Program-made: the position numbers and the translations under genes
Assembly: GCA_900548145.1 (NCBI GenBank)
Contig: URJB01000016.1
Coordinates: 1-40,901 of the forward strand
Direction of reading: 5' to 3'
Source: an uncultured Eubacteriales bacterium
Lineage (GTDB): Bacteria; Bacillota; Clostridia; Christensenellales; Aristaeellaceae
DNA: 40,901 nt
Shown: positions 33,254-40,901 of the stretch, in pieces
Layout: each line of letters starts with the position of its first letter
How positions within the stretch are numbered: the stretch's first letter is position 1
Notes under the pieces: model-generated
Database searches by the model: none
What the model was told of the DNA's origin: nothing
The model's input: the letters and a program-made list of their open reading frames with translations, nothing else

Positions 33254-33279
33254 GGCCGGACGGCTTTCGCCGTCCGGCC
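33254..33279 (-). terminator. Intrinsic terminator of the lplB-lplC-SBP operon
   Basis: A perfect 11-bp stem GGCCGGACGGC (33254-33264) with 33269-33279, GAAA tetraloop on the minus strand, followed by TGTTTTC. It lies 18 nt after the SBP stop. Confidence 0.85.
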
Positions 33280-33297
33280 CGCCGGGGGTCAGTTCTT

Positions 33298-34824
33298 TTA
33301 CTGAGCGAGGAACGCGGCCAGCTGGCTGTTGGCTTCGTCCACGATCTTCTGCATTCCAGCGCCGTCCAGCTTGGACAGCAGCTCGGGCAGCAGAGTGTCC
33401 ACATCGCCCGCGCCGGTCCACAGGGTCAGCGCATAGGCTTCCTTGATGTTCATGCAGGCGGCGATTTCGTTCTGCACGGGGGTGCTGTCAAAGGTGAAGC
33501 CGTAGATGGGCAGCTTCTTGGAACCGCCGTAGAACTCGGCGAACTTCTGCTGGAAGTCAGCGCCCTGACCCTTGGTGGGGGGCAGCAGGGTCACGTTGCC
33601 CACGCCGTTGACCCACACGCTGTAGCTGTTGGTCCGGGTATCGGTGAATTCGGCTTCGCCCGCGTCGTTCAGGTTGTAATGCACGCCTTCCACGCCGTAG
33701 CACAGCAGGGTGATCACGGTAGGATCGGAGTTGAGCAGGTTCAGGAACTTCATGGCTTCCACGGGATGAGCGGAGTTGGCGGAAATAGCCATCATCGCGC
33801 CCTGCACGGAGGTGTTGTCGATGTAGGGAGCGTCATAGTCCATCAGGTAGGCCACCTGCACGCCGCGGGCCTCGGAAGTGGTCACTTCGTAGCCGTAGAG
33901 GGAAACCTCGGTGGAGATCAGGTAATTCGCGGTGTTCTGCGCGTTGCGCCACGCGTCGGTCGCGGTTTCGCCGATGGCGATGGCGGGATCGATGTAACCG
34001 GCCTGGAAGTATTCGCGCATCTGCTTGGCGAACTTCTCAAACTCGGGAGTGGCGAACTTGCCGACCAGCTCGGTGCCGTAAGCGCCGGGGGCGGACACGT
34101 CTTCCTTGTTGTAGTAGTAGCTCAGCAGCAGGTTGGCGTCGCCGGGAACGATGCTCACGCCGTCCACGATGCGCTCCGCCACAGCGCCTTCAAAAATGAA
34201 GGGATAGAAGGTCTTGCCTTCAGCTTCTTCCCCGGCCTTGACCTTGGCGAAGATGTCGCCCCAGCCGTAGAAGCCCGCGTTTTTCACATCGTCCAGCGTG
34301 TAGCCGTACTTTTCCAGCAGGGTCACGTTCACGTCCCAGCAGTTCATGGTGGCGAAATCCTTAAAGCCGGGGATAGCGTAGATGCCCTTTTCGCCGTCCT
34401 CGCCCTCGGTCATAGCGCCTTCCAGCAGCAGGGCTGGCAGAGCGGCTTCCACGTCTTTGCCGTACTCGTCCAGCAGGTTGTCTTCCGGGTCGTCCAGACG
34501 GACGAACGCGCCCTTCTTGGCATAGGGAGCATATTCGTTGCTGGTCCAGGAGCAGGTGAACATCACGTCGTACTCGTCACTGCCGGCGTTGATGGCATTG
34601 CTGGCCAGATCGTTGAAATTGGCCCAGGTGCCCCAAACGGGCTTCACGGTCACGCCGATTTTCTCGGCCAGATAGGCGTTCAGCTGTTCCAGCACAGCCG
34701 TGTCGTCGGTCACGTTGCAGCCTTCAAACAGAACAGTGATTTCCACGGGGGATTCTGCCAGAGCGGGGGTCAGGGCCGCCACGATCAGCAGCGCCGCCAG
34801 AAACAGAGAGAGCAGCTTTTTCAT
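33298..34824 (-). CDS. Extracellular sugar-binding protein (LplA-like, DUF3502 C-terminus)
   Basis: A 508-residue secreted solute-binding protein. The signal peptide ends ALTPALA before ES (cleavage near residue 23), and there is no lipobox. The mature protein has a type-II binding fold with YDVMFTCSW and YAIPGFKDFATMN near the N-lobe, a PGDANLLLSYYYN stretch, and a C-terminal region (about 420-508) with NSYSVWVNG, then GFTFDSTPVQNEI, typical of DUF3502-bearing proteins that partner LplB/LplC permeases for plant or host oligosaccharides. Ligand unknown. GAAGGAGG precedes the ATG at 34824. It lies 95 nt after the lplC-type permease gene. Confidence 0.9.
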   Translation of the reverse strand: MKKLLSLFLAALLIVAALTPALAESPVEITVLFEGCNVTDDTAVLEQLNAYLAEKIGVTVKPVWGTWANFNDLASNAINAGSDEYDVMFTCSWTSNEYAPYAKKGAFVRLDDPEDNLLDEYGKDVEAALPALLLEGAMTEGEDGEKGIYAIPGFKDFATMNCWDVNVTLLEKYGYTLDDVKNAGFYGWGDIFAKVKAGEEAEGKTFYPFIFEGAVAERIVDGVSIVPGDANLLLSYYYNKEDVSAPGAYGTELVGKFATPEFEKFAKQMREYFQAGYIDPAIAIGETATDAWRNAQNTANYLISTEVSLYGYEVTTSEARGVQVAYLMDYDAPYIDNTSVQGAMMAISANSAHPVEAMKFLNLLNSDPTVITLLCYGVEGVHYNLNDAGEAEFTDTRTNSYSVWVNGVGNVTLLPPTKGQGADFQQKFAEFYGGSKKLPIYGFTFDSTPVQNEIAACMNIKEAYALTLWTGAGDVDTLLPELLSKLDGAGMQKIVDEANSQLAAFLAQ

Positions 34825-34919
34825 AGGTTTTCCTCCTTCACAAATTTGGGATTGGTTTATTTGTAAGCGGCTTGCAGCTCCGCGCGCCGCGTTACATCGG
34901 GGTTCTTTTCGCCGAACGG

Positions 34920-35858
34920 TCAGCCCTTCACCGAGCCGATGGTCAGCCCGGCCACCACGTACCGCTGGAAGAAGGGATACGCGCAGGCGATGGGCAGCAC
35001 GATGAACACCACCACCGCCATCCGCATGGTCTGGCTGGGCAGGCTCTTGAGCGCCTCCGCCCCGCTGGCCCCGATCATGGAGCTGTTCCGGGCCAGAAAT
35101 TCCGAGTTTTTCTGCATTTCCATCAGCAGGTATTGCAGGGGATAGAGTTTCTTTTCCGTCACGTACAGCATGCACAGAAACCATTCGTTCCAGTACCCCA
35201 GCGCCGTCAGCAGCGCCACGGTGGCAATGCCGGGCTTCATGATGGGCAGGACGATGCGGCAGAGGGTGGTGTACTCCCCCGCGCCGTCGATGGTGGAGGC
35301 CTCGATCAGCTCAAAGGGAACGGTGGTTTGCAGAAAGGTGCGCATGATGATAATATTGAAGGGACTGACCAGCATGGGCACGATCAGGGCTGCGTAGTTG
35401 TTGCTCAGCCCCAGCAGGTTCTTGCACACGATATAGGTGGGGATCAGACCGCCACCGAAGATCATGGTGAAGAAGCTCAGGAAGCTGAAGAAGCTGCGGA
35501 ACTTGTAGTCCCGCCGAAACAGCGGATAGGCGTACAGAATGCAGATCATTACGCTGAGCACCGTACCCACGATGGTGATCAGGAAGCTGTTAAAGTAGCT
35601 TCTCCACAGAAGGTCGCCCAGCCGGAGCACCTGCCGGTACGCGTCCAGCGACCACGTCAGCGGGAAGAAGGAATAGCCCTGCGCGGAAATACTGCTTTCC
35701 CCGGTGAAGGAAATGATCACCACGAACACAAAGGGAATGATGCACAGCAGGGCGAACAGCCCCAAAATCACCGCGAAGAGAAATTCTGTGCCCCGGCTGA
35801 TCTGATTGAGCCGGAGGTGGGAACGGCTGGAATGCTTGTTGATGGAAACGGCTGTCAT
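34920..35858 (-). CDS. Carbohydrate ABC transporter permease (LplC type)
   Basis: A 312-residue permease with six membrane segments. The EAA loop is EASTIDGAGEYTTLCRIVLP (about 200-219), and the C-terminal GASGAEALKSLPSQTMRMAV and YPFFQRYVVAGLTIGSVKG are typical of the LplC/YtcP group. It works with the LplB-type permease just upstream (17-nt gap) and the binding protein downstream. No ATPase is present; a shared MsmX-type subunit is expected elsewhere in the genome. AAAGGAGGAAG precedes the ATG at 35858. Confidence 0.92.
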   Translation of the reverse strand: MTAVSINKHSSRSHLRLNQISRGTEFLFAVILGLFALLCIIPFVFVVIISFTGESSISAQGYSFFPLTWSLDAYRQVLRLGDLLWRSYFNSFLITIVGTVLSVMICILYAYPLFRRDYKFRSFFSFLSFFTMIFGGGLIPTYIVCKNLLGLSNNYAALIVPMLVSPFNIIIMRTFLQTTVPFELIEASTIDGAGEYTTLCRIVLPIMKPGIATVALLTALGYWNEWFLCMLYVTEKKLYPLQYLLMEMQKNSEFLARNSSMIGASGAEALKSLPSQTMRMAVVVFIVLPIACAYPFFQRYVVAGLTIGSVKG

Positions 35859-35875
35859 CGTTCCTTCCTCCTTTC

Positions 35876-36841
35876 TCAGAACAGGCTGCTTTCTTCATCC
35901 AGCTTGCGGACCACCGCGTTGGCCGTCATGATGCAGATGAAGCCCACCAGGTTCTGCAGGAAGCCAGCCGCCGTGGACATGCCCACGTTGCGTGTGGAGG
36001 TGTAGGCCCGGTATACGTAGGTATCCACCACCTGCGTAGCCGGGAACAGGGGCGCGGAGTTCATGGGCACCGACCAGAACAGGCCGAAGTCCGCGTTGAA
36101 GATCTTGCCCACATTCATAATGAGCAGAATGACGATCATGGGCTTCAGGTGAGGCAGCGTCACGTGAATGACCTGCTGCCACTTGGTCGCGCCGTCCACC
36201 GATGCGGCCTCGTACTGTGTGCGGTCAATGCCGGTGATGGCGGACAGGTACAGCACCGTGGAGTAGCCCGTGTTTTTCCACATGCTGCACAGCGTCAGAA
36301 TGTAGGGCCAATATTTGGGCTCATTATACCAGTCGATGGCCGTCCCCGTGGCTGCCTGCTGGGCCCGAACGATCATACCATTGGTGGGGTCCAGAAACGC
36401 GAACAGGAAGTACGCCGCCACCACCCAGCTCAGGAAATAGGGGAAGAACATCAGGGTCTGATAGGTCTTGGCCAGAAACTTTTTGGTCAGCTCGCTCATC
36501 ATGATGGCGAAGGCAACAGAGAGCACAAGCCCCATCACAATCCACAGCGCGTTGTAGCCCAGCGTATTGCGGATCATCACCCAGCTTTCCGAGGTAAACA
36601 GGAAGCTGAAATTTTTCAGCCCCACCCATTTACTATGGAACAGATTGACCGGGAAGGGGATCTTCCGGGTCGGCAGCTTGTAATCCAGAAAGGACATGAC
36701 AATACCGCCCATAGGCAGATATCGCAGCAGCAGGTACCAGACGGCCCCCGGAAGCACCATCGTGGTCAGCGCGAGGGTTTTCTTGAACTGGCCGCCGTTC
36801 AGCTTTCGGGGCAGGGACGGCTGCTTTGCAGGACACGACAT
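35876..36841 (-). CDS. Sugar ABC transporter permease (LplB type)
   Basis: A 321-residue permease with six membrane segments. It carries the family pattern KTLALTTMVLPGAVWYLLLRYLP, then an EAA loop YEAASVDGATKWQQVIHVTLP, and a C-terminus with GMSTAAGFLQNLVGFICIM. With the LplC-type subunit it forms the channel of an oligosaccharide importer. ATG 36841 has AAAGGAG 8 nt upstream; frames farther upstream lack ribosome sites. It is the first gene of a three-gene operon and is divergent from the histidine-kinase operon, whose regulator probably controls it. Confidence 0.92.
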   Translation of the reverse strand: MSCPAKQPSLPRKLNGGQFKKTLALTTMVLPGAVWYLLLRYLPMGGIVMSFLDYKLPTRKIPFPVNLFHSKWVGLKNFSFLFTSESWVMIRNTLGYNALWIVMGLVLSVAFAIMMSELTKKFLAKTYQTLMFFPYFLSWVVAAYFLFAFLDPTNGMIVRAQQAATGTAIDWYNEPKYWPYILTLCSMWKNTGYSTVLYLSAITGIDRTQYEAASVDGATKWQQVIHVTLPHLKPMIVILLIMNVGKIFNADFGLFWSVPMNSAPLFPATQVVDTYVYRAYTSTRNVGMSTAAGFLQNLVGFICIMTANAVVRKLDEESSLF

Positions 36842-36899
36842 GGAGCAGGCTCCTTTCTTGATCCACAGGCTTTGATGACACGATCCATTCGATGGCTTG

Positions 36900-36928
36900 A
36901 TTATAGATTTTCCGCTTCTCGATTGGAA
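36900..36928 (-). promoter_or_regulatory. Promoter of the lplB-lplC-SBP operon
   Basis: Minus strand: -10 TATAAT (36900-36905), 17-nt spacer and a poor -35 TTCCAA (36923-36928). A perfect -10 with a weak -35 is what is expected of an activator-dependent promoter. Confidence 0.7.
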
Positions 36929-36977
36929 TGCCCGGACTTGTGCTTTTTTGTCCATTTCTGTTCATTTGTTCCAATCG
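36920..36977. promoter_or_regulatory. Candidate binding region for the YesN-like regulator
   Basis: CGATTGGAA (36920-36928) and TTCCAATCG (36969-36977) are a perfect 9-bp inverted repeat; the first overlaps the weak -35 of lplB. Between them lies a direct repeat with 10-bp period, TGTCCATTT (36949-36957) and TGTTCATTT (36959-36967), fitting the tandem sites of AraC-type proteins. Confidence 0.5.
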
Positions 36978-37096
36978 GTCGCAATTTTTCCATGAGAAGC
37001 AGGAAAACGCCCTTTTCACCCGGTAATTGTCATGACGGATGGAAAAACGGGCCGATCGTTTTCTTTTGATTTTATTTTTACGTCGGGAGGAATAGA

Positions 37097-38836
37097 ATGC
37101 GCCGTCTCTGGAACAAGCTGCGTTCCCTGAAAGTATCGCTGATCTTCATGGTTTTGGGCTGTTGGCTGCTGCCCTCCGTCGTGCTGGGCGGATTCGTCGG
37201 CTCCGCGCTTTTCTCGCTTCTCCGGGAAAAAACGGAGGAGGCGCTGCTGACCGGCGCGCAGAATACGCAGACGCTGCTCAAGGCCAGCGTGGATTCCATG
37301 CTTTCTCTGGCCCGGGACGCGATCTACGACGGGGAGCTGAGCAGCGCCGTCAAACGCTACGACAGTGGAGAAATTCCCTATTCGGACTACGGCAACAGCG
37401 TCCGGGGCTATCTGGAACGGAAGTACAGCCGGGAGCCGTGGTGCCTGTGCGCGCTTTTCTTCCGCCCCGGCACGCAGGAAGAACTGCATTTCACCTCCCA
37501 GACCCGGCAGAACGCCGAATGGTTTTCCGACCATGCCATTCAAAGCGCGGCGCAGGCCGGGGAAACGCTGGGGACCGGCAGCGTCTTCTATTCGCAGGAC
37601 GGCCGCATCTATCTTCTGCGAAACCTGTACCACACCAATCTGCAAAAATATGGAATGCTGGTGTTGGAGATCGACATGGACACAGCCATGGCTCCCGCTC
37701 TGGCTGCGGAACAGGCGGACGAGGACGTTCGCTACGCTATCCGGCTGGATGATTATCGCCACGGCACGCTGCTACCCGGCGGTGAGGGCGGCATTGAGGA
37801 ATCAGACGGCACGCTCCTTTACACCCAGCGTCTGGAAACAGATGATTACCGGCTGGAACTGCAGGCGCAGGCCAGCCGCCGCCGGGTCTACGCCCGCATG
37901 GATTTCTTCCGTCTGCTGACATGGGCATTGATCGCTCTGACGGCTCCGCTATGCGGGCTGGTAATGGCCTATGTGCAGCGGCGCATCGTGCGCCCCATCG
38001 GCCAGCTGTCCGCCGCCTCCCGGCGGATGCAGGAGGGCGAGCTGGGCCAGACCGTCTCCGTGCAGGGAGCCAGCGAGCTTTGCCAGTTGGGCAACGCCTT
38101 TTCCGAAATGAGCCGCCAGCTGAAAAACCTGATCGACCGCTCCTACAAGGAACAGATCGCCCTGCGGGACGCGCGCATTCAGGCCATGCAGAGCCGTATC
38201 AATCCGCACTTTCTCAACAACGCGCTGGAAAGCATCAACTGGCAGGCCCGCATGGACGGCGACGAAACCGTCGCCCATATGGTGGAGACTTTGAGCGTCC
38301 TGCTCAACGCGGCCATCGCCCGGGACGAACGCCACTTAACGCCTTTGCAGGAGGAGCTGCAGGTGGTGGACGCTTATTTCTACTTTGTGGGGCTTCGTTT
38401 CGGCGACCGTATTCACACGGAGGAAGACATCGACCCGGAGGCCCGGCAGGCGCTGGTGCCCCGGCTGATGATCCAGGTATTGGTGGAAAACGCGGTGGAG
38501 CATGGCGTCAGCCCGGCGGGTCGGGGACGGATCCAGCTGCGGGTGCGCCGATTGGAGGACGAGCTGCTCATCAGTGTCACCAACGACGGCAAGCGGCTGA
38601 CACAGGACGATCTGGAACGCATCCGCCGCCTGTTGGAGCTGGACGAGCCCAATCAGGGGCACATCGGCATTCGGAACATCTACCAGCGGCTCCAACTGTT
38701 ATTCCCGGGCAAGGCGGCCCTGAGCATCGGTCTGTCCGAAACCGGCGATACCGTCGCCGCCATCCGAATGCCCTATACCGAAAACCTGCCCAACGAAAGC
38801 GCGGCCCTGCCGCCGAAAGGAGAGAATCGTCCGTGA
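37097..38836 (+). CDS. YesM-like sensor histidine kinase
   Basis: A 579-residue membrane kinase. It has membrane helices at about 12-38 and 274-293 flanking an extracytoplasmic sensor of about 235 residues, a HAMP domain (RRIVRPIGQLSAASRRMQEGE), a linker, and the His_kinase domain with the phosphoacceptor histidine in INPHFLNNALESINWQ. The ATPase domain has an N-box in QVLVENAVEHG and a GIRNIYQRLQLLFPG segment. This is the LytS/YesM class that pairs with AraC-type response regulators and controls sugar import. GGGAGGAA precedes the ATG at 37097. Its stop overlaps the GTG of the next gene by 4 nt. Confidence 0.93.
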   Translation: MRRLWNKLRSLKVSLIFMVLGCWLLPSVVLGGFVGSALFSLLREKTEEALLTGAQNTQTLLKASVDSMLSLARDAIYDGELSSAVKRYDSGEIPYSDYGNSVRGYLERKYSREPWCLCALFFRPGTQEELHFTSQTRQNAEWFSDHAIQSAAQAGETLGTGSVFYSQDGRIYLLRNLYHTNLQKYGMLVLEIDMDTAMAPALAAEQADEDVRYAIRLDDYRHGTLLPGGEGGIEESDGTLLYTQRLETDDYRLELQAQASRRRVYARMDFFRLLTWALIALTAPLCGLVMAYVQRRIVRPIGQLSAASRRMQEGELGQTVSVQGASELCQLGNAFSEMSRQLKNLIDRSYKEQIALRDARIQAMQSRINPHFLNNALESINWQARMDGDETVAHMVETLSVLLNAAIARDERHLTPLQEELQVVDAYFYFVGLRFGDRIHTEEDIDPEARQALVPRLMIQVLVENAVEHGVSPAGRGRIQLRVRRLEDELLISVTNDGKRLTQDDLERIRRLLELDEPNQGHIGIRNIYQRLQLLFPGKAALSIGLSETGDTVAAIRMPYTENLPNESAALPPKGENRP

Positions 38837-40035
38837 AGCGCCGACTGCTGCTGCTCTTTTCTCTGGTTCTCGCTTTGCTTCTGCCCCTGACCAGTCTGGC
38901 GGAGGGGCTGACCCTGCGCACCGTCAGCATTTTCGCCGGGGCAGATGCGGCGGCGGACACCTACACCCGGCTCCTCAAGGAGTGGGAGGAGGAGACCGGC
39001 AACCGGGTCTCCGACACGTCCACCCCTTCCAACGAGGAATGGAAAACCGGCGTTCTGCTGGACTTTGCCGCCGGAAACGAGGCCGACGTGCTGTTCTACT
39101 TCGTCGGCACAGCGGACAGCGCGCCGATTTTAAGCCGGGTCGTTTCCGTGGCGGAGATCAACGCCGCCTACCCGGAACTGCAGCTGCCCGAAAGCGAACT
39201 GTGCCGGGAGGCCGATGGCTCCGTCTATGCCATCCCCGTCCGGGAGTACTGGGAGGGCCTGTTCTGCAACAAGGATCTGTTCGACCGTTACGGGCTGGAG
39301 CTGCCCACCACCTGGGAAAAGCTGGAAACCGCCGCCAGGGTCTTCCGAGAAAACGGCATTGTGCCCATAGCAGTCTCCCTCAGCGATCAGCCTCATTATG
39401 TGGCGGAGTTTTGCCTTTTGTGCTGTGGCGGAGAGGAGGATCATCGCCAGCGGCCGGCATCTGCCGAGGAAGCGCCCGCCAGCTGGACGGAGGGCATGGC
39501 GCTGCTGCAGCAGATGGAGCGGGAGGGCTTCTTCCCGGAGGACACGGAGGTCATCACCGCTTCCGAAGCCAGCCAGCTGTTCCTTCAGGAAAAAGCCGCC
39601 ATGCAGATCGACGGCAGCTGGTTTGCCAACAGTCTGCCGGCGGATCGCATGGATTCCACGGTGGTTTTGCCCTTTCCTTCCCGGCAGGGGGAAGACAGTG
39701 CCATCATCCGGGGCGTTTCCATGGGCTTTTACCTGACCCGCAAGGCATGGAACAGCCCTCGCAAGGACGCAGCGGTGCATCTGCTCAGTTATCTGGCTAC
39801 CGGCGATAATGCCCGGGCGCTGGGCGGCTACGGCTTCACCGGCGCGCTTCGGGAAAGTGCGGACGCCATGCTGGCCAGCCATCCCGACCGGCTCAGCCCG
39901 GTGCAGGACGCCATGAGCCCGGAGGCACGCACCCTCTGGTTCCGGCTCATCCCTTCGCTGGCTGACGGCCGCATCACGCCCGAGGAGCTATGGCGGCAGG
40001 TCTTTGCCCTGCATCCCTTTCAGCGGCAGGAATAG
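38833..40035 (+). CDS. Extracellular solute-binding protein between kinase and regulator
   Basis: A 400-residue secreted binding protein. The signal peptide (MKRRLLLLFSLVLALLLP... ending TSLA before EG) has no lipobox. The mature part has the family-1 sugar-binding pattern: TRLLKEWEEETGNRV, DVLFYFVGT, YAIPVREYWEGLFCNKDLFD, LPTTWEKLETAARVF, and FLQEKAAMQIDGSWFANSLP near the C-lobe. The start is GTG 38833, overlapping the kinase stop (GTGA), with AAAGGAGAG about 8 nt upstream. Placed between kinase and regulator genes, it may present ligand to the kinase as a third signalling component, or be a second receptor for the divergent importer. Confidence 0.88.
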   Translation: MKRRLLLLFSLVLALLLPLTSLAEGLTLRTVSIFAGADAAADTYTRLLKEWEEETGNRVSDTSTPSNEEWKTGVLLDFAAGNEADVLFYFVGTADSAPILSRVVSVAEINAAYPELQLPESELCREADGSVYAIPVREYWEGLFCNKDLFDRYGLELPTTWEKLETAARVFRENGIVPIAVSLSDQPHYVAEFCLLCCGGEEDHRQRPASAEEAPASWTEGMALLQQMEREGFFPEDTEVITASEASQLFLQEKAAMQIDGSWFANSLPADRMDSTVVLPFPSRQGEDSAIIRGVSMGFYLTRKAWNSPRKDAAVHLLSYLATGDNARALGGYGFTGALRESADAMLASHPDRLSPVQDAMSPEARTLWFRLIPSLADGRITPEELWRQVFALHPFQRQE

Positions 40036-40050
40036 GAGGACGATCATATC

Positions 40051-40860
40051 ATGTACCGCGTTGTTTTGGTCGATGACGAGCAAATCATTTTACAGGGCCT
40101 GCAGCGGGCTTTCCCATGGGCGGAATACGACTGCGAGGTGGCCGGGGTCGCCATGGACGGACAGGAGGGGCTGAAGCTGATCCGCGAGGTCAAGCCCGAC
40201 TTACTGCTGACAGACATCTGTATGCCCAACATGGACGGACTGACCATGATCGCCGCGCTGAAAAGCGCCTTTCCGGCCATGCAGGTGGCAGTGCTCACCG
40301 CCTACCGGGACTTCGACTATGCCCAGAAGGCCCTGAATCTGGGCGTATGCCGCTATCTGCTCAAACCCAGCAACATGGAGCAGCTCCGGGAGGCCATTTC
40401 CACCATGAAGGCCCGTCTGGACGAGGCTCCCCCTGCGCCTTCCGCTTTGGAGCCAGAGGCCGAACCCGCCGAAAGCTCCGGCGAAGCGGGCGCTTTCATC
40501 GCCCGGGCGGCCATGGACTACATCCGCCAGCACTACACCGAGCATCTGACCCTGAGCGACGTAGCCGACCACGTCTACGTCAGTCAGTGGCACCTGTCTA
40601 AGCTCATCAACCGTCACCTGCAGCAGAGCTTTCTGGACATCATCAACACCCTGCGGGTGGAGCGCGCCAAGGAGCTGTTGGCCGACCCCGCCTGTCGCGT
40701 CCATGACATTGCCGCGCTGGTCGGCTACAGCGACGTGGCCCATTTCAGCCGCATCTTCAAAAAGCACACCGGCCAATCCCCCCTCGACTACCGGGCAGGG
40801 GTAGTACCCCTGCACCCCGGACTGCGTGCCGAAGGCACGCAGGGTGCTCGGGAGACATGA
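40051..40860 (+). CDS. YesN-like response regulator (receiver plus AraC-type DNA-binding domain)
   Basis: A 269-residue regulator. The receiver domain (1-120) has acidic D8/D9, phosphoacceptor D55 (LLLTDICMPNMDG), T83 and K105 (YLLKPSN). An Ala/Pro/Glu linker (about 125-150) follows, then the AraC-type double helix-turn-helix (about 155-250; LSDVADHVYVSQWHLSKLIN and DIAALVGYSDVAHFSRIFKK). The domain normally ends near the HTGQSPLDYR motif; the last roughly 20 residues and the stop are encoded by a structured repeat (40795 on). AGGAGG lies 9 nt before the ATG, overlapping the stop of the preceding gene. It is the probable activator of the divergent lplB operon. Confidence 0.93.
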   Translation: MYRVVLVDDEQIILQGLQRAFPWAEYDCEVAGVAMDGQEGLKLIREVKPDLLLTDICMPNMDGLTMIAALKSAFPAMQVAVLTAYRDFDYAQKALNLGVCRYLLKPSNMEQLREAISTMKARLDEAPPAPSALEPEAEPAESSGEAGAFIARAAMDYIRQHYTEHLTLSDVADHVYVSQWHLSKLINRHLQQSFLDIINTLRVERAKELLADPACRVHDIAALVGYSDVAHFSRIFKKHTGQSPLDYRAGVVPLHPGLRAEGTQGARET

Positions 40861-40901
40861 AACTTGGCCGGGGTTTTACCGCCGTGGCACGACAGGTGCC
40901 A
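40795..40901 (+). repeat. Structured repeat, copy 3 (runs off the window)
   Basis: Same order as the copies at 10431-10799: palindrome GCAGGGGTA-g-TACCCCTGC (40795-40813), hairpin CTGCGTGCC-gaa-GGCACGCAG (40822-40842), the conserved AGACATGAAACTTGGCC and GGGGTTTTACCGCCG segments, and a loop hairpin TGGCAC-gacag-GTGCCA (40885-40901). It overlaps the 3' end of the response regulator gene and supplies its stop codon. Confidence 0.75.

Noticed and set aside
37921..38832. In-frame upstream extension of the third binding protein
   Set aside because: It runs out of frame through the kinase gene; the GTG at 38833 has a ribosome site and is followed directly by a signal peptide.

Overview
The window is a GC-rich chromosomal segment from a Gram-positive, low-complexity-envelope Clostridia-type bacterium (Firmicutes/Bacillota). 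Supporting signs are strong AGGAGG-type ribosome sites, the murB-rapZ pair, a VanW protein, a YtvI-like permease, DegV, FtsH, and a YesM/YesN two-component system beside LplB/LplC-type sugar permeases. The three solute-binding proteins have signal peptidase I-type leaders (AxA followed by E) instead of lipoboxes. In my experience this is common in Christensenellales-like gut Clostridia, but that placement is only an inference. No rRNA, tRNA, CRISPR array, integrase or transposase was seen.

Layout. Positions 1-273 hold a dispersed, hairpin-rich repeat. 274-9199 hold envelope and housekeeping genes: a DUF4340 protein, a YtvI/AI-2E-family permease, a zinc-ribbon/TPM pair, a DUF6020 membrane protein, and murB-rapZ. 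9563-10441 is an MBL-fold hydrolase. 10442-12030 is about 1.6 kb without a credible gene, packed with structured repeats, long inverted repeats and a 22-T run. 12031-19819 (minus) hold degV and a five-gene operon: a propeller-fused solute-binding protein, two sugar-type permeases, a membrane-fusion protein and a MacB-core/FtsX-like protein, with no ATPase. 20088-25367 (plus) is ftsH, a PHP phosphoesterase, a VanW/G5 protein and ttcA. 25500-26850 is AT-rich and looks foreign: a lipoprotein plus a small frameshifted gene. 26853-28884 (minus) is a TetR-regulated ABC exporter. 28999-33141 (minus) is a 981-residue zinc-ribbon/TM/repeat protein with an acyltransferase. 33298-36841 (minus) is an lplB-lplC-SBP importer, divergent from 37097-40860 (plus), a histidine kinase - solute-binding protein - response regulator cassette that probably controls it.

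The most unusual signal is a family of structured repeats at 10431-10613, 10615-10799 and 40795-40901. All three copies share one architecture: a 17-19 bp palindrome with a central G, then a second hairpin, then a conserved block ending in GGGGTTTTACCGCCG, then one or more hairpins with a GACAG-like loop. Stem bases differ between copies mostly in compensating pairs, which argues for selection on structure. Two of the copies directly abut or overlap the 3' end of a coding sequence and supply its stop codon. A second dispersed repeat family occurs at 1-240 and 11246-11554.
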